Shown here piece by piece: positions 63,752-64,000 of a DNA stretch of 64,000 bases. Numbering within the stretch: the first letter of the stretch is position 1; each line of letters starts with the position of its first letter. The notes beneath the pieces were generated by a model. The model saw only the letters and a program-made list of their open reading frames with translations, ran no database searches and was not told the origin of the DNA. The position numbers and the translations under genes are program-made. The DNA comes from Lachnospiraceae bacterium (lineage in GTDB: Bacteria > Bacillota > Clostridia > Lachnospirales > Lachnospiraceae): assembly GCA_014804785.1 (NCBI GenBank), contig JAAUZD010000023.1, positions 71,973 to 135,972 of the forward strand, read 5' to 3'.

Positions 63752-64000
63752 GTGAAAGAAGAGGAAATCATACAAAGGCTTAAGAGAGTTTATGCAGAAA
63801 TAAGTCTGGACGCAATCAGAAGTAACATGGAAAACATGAAAAAAAATATTGCAGCAAGTACAAACATGATTGCTGTAATCAAAACGGATGGATATGGACA
63901 TGGAGCAGTGCCTATCGCCCGGGAACTGGAAACGCTGGATTATGTCTATGGTTTTGCAGTGGCTACAGCAGAAGAGGCATGTATGCTCCGTGACGCCGGA
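63752..64000 (+). CDS. alr: Alanine racemase, N-terminal part (runs off the window)
   Basis: Alanine racemase is a PLP enzyme that makes D-alanine for peptidoglycan. The 83 visible codons include YAEISLDAIRSNMENMKKN and the PLP-lysine motif MIAVIKTDGYGHGAVPIA (usually VVKADAYGHG, so Ala is replaced by Thr and Gly near the lysine). A GTG start at 63752 follows GAGAGG. An in-frame ATG at 63698 that overlaps the nnr stop is an alternative and would add 18 residues. The rest lies beyond position 64000. Confidence 0.9.
   Translation, partial: MKEEEIIQRLKRVYAEISLDAIRSNMENMKKNIAASTNMIAVIKTDGYGHGAVPIARELETLDYVYGFAVATAEEACMLRDAG

Overview
The window looks like chromosome of an anaerobic, spore-former-related Clostridia, most likely Lachnospiraceae. 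The evidence is the cmk-ispH-S1 cluster, a complete six-subunit Rnf complex (order C-D-G-E-A-B) with an ApbE flavin transferase nearby, a T-box leader in front of pheST, SpoIID/LytB-like and SleB-like cell-wall proteins, a class B sortase with BspA-type leucine-rich-repeat surface proteins, a Rex regulator next to nnr and alr, strong AGGAGG ribosome binding sites and AT-rich TTGACA/TATAAT promoters. The species cannot be fixed from the sequence alone. I see no rRNA, tRNA, CRISPR array, prophage or insertion-sequence transposase.

Layout. 1-2000: an ECF sigma factor and its membrane-anchored partner on the minus strand, behind an ECF-type promoter that suggests autoregulation. 2040-5597: cmk, ispH, an S1-domain protein and a CheR-type methyltransferase. 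5657-6760: a YprB-like exonuclease. 6911-14105: the Rnf operon, a ferredoxin-type aldo/keto reductase, and apbE in convergent orientation. 14259-20000: a GH25 muramidase, an AP2-like protein, a SleB-like hydrolase, thrC, and a response-regulator diguanylate cyclase with a second, degenerate GGDEF-like domain. 20070-23524: divergent citrate synthase and ATP-dependent PEP carboxykinase. 23635-23898: a probable 6S RNA gene with its own promoter and terminator. 23957-27208: a SpoIID/LytB-like protein and a BrkB-like membrane protein. 27251-34168: T-box, pheST, an M18 aminopeptidase, queA and vanZ. 34256-36381: tyrA and a DAHP synthase on the minus strand. 36654-43099: an EF-G-like GTPase, an unknown membrane protein and leuS. 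43173-44328: three small minus-strand genes, one of them very rich in cysteine. 44543-53912: a surface-display island of sortase B and two LRR proteins. 53972-58369: a subtilisin-like protease, then an operon of a DRE-TIM synthase (Re-citrate synthase candidate), a GntR regulator and isocitrate dehydrogenase. 58373-60289: an ABC-F ATPase. 60353-60693: two inverted copies of a long hairpin element. 60859-64000: rex, a coiled-coil protein, nnr and the start of alr.

How the genes fit together. Three groups bear on redox and carbon balance: Rnf with ApbE (ferredoxin/NAD coupling), Rex with Nnr (NADH sensing and nicotinamide repair), and PEPCK, citrate synthase and isocitrate dehydrogenase (the oxidative branch towards 2-oxoglutarate). 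The window seems to hold two unrelated candidates for citrate formation. The sortase island is self-contained: one promoter, one sortase and two substrates with nearly identical C-terminal anchors, closed by a terminator.

The least explained structure is the pair of hairpin elements at 60353-60693. Their cores are nearly identical and carry compensatory changes, but their closing stems are unrelated in sequence and still pair almost perfectly. No function could be assigned.
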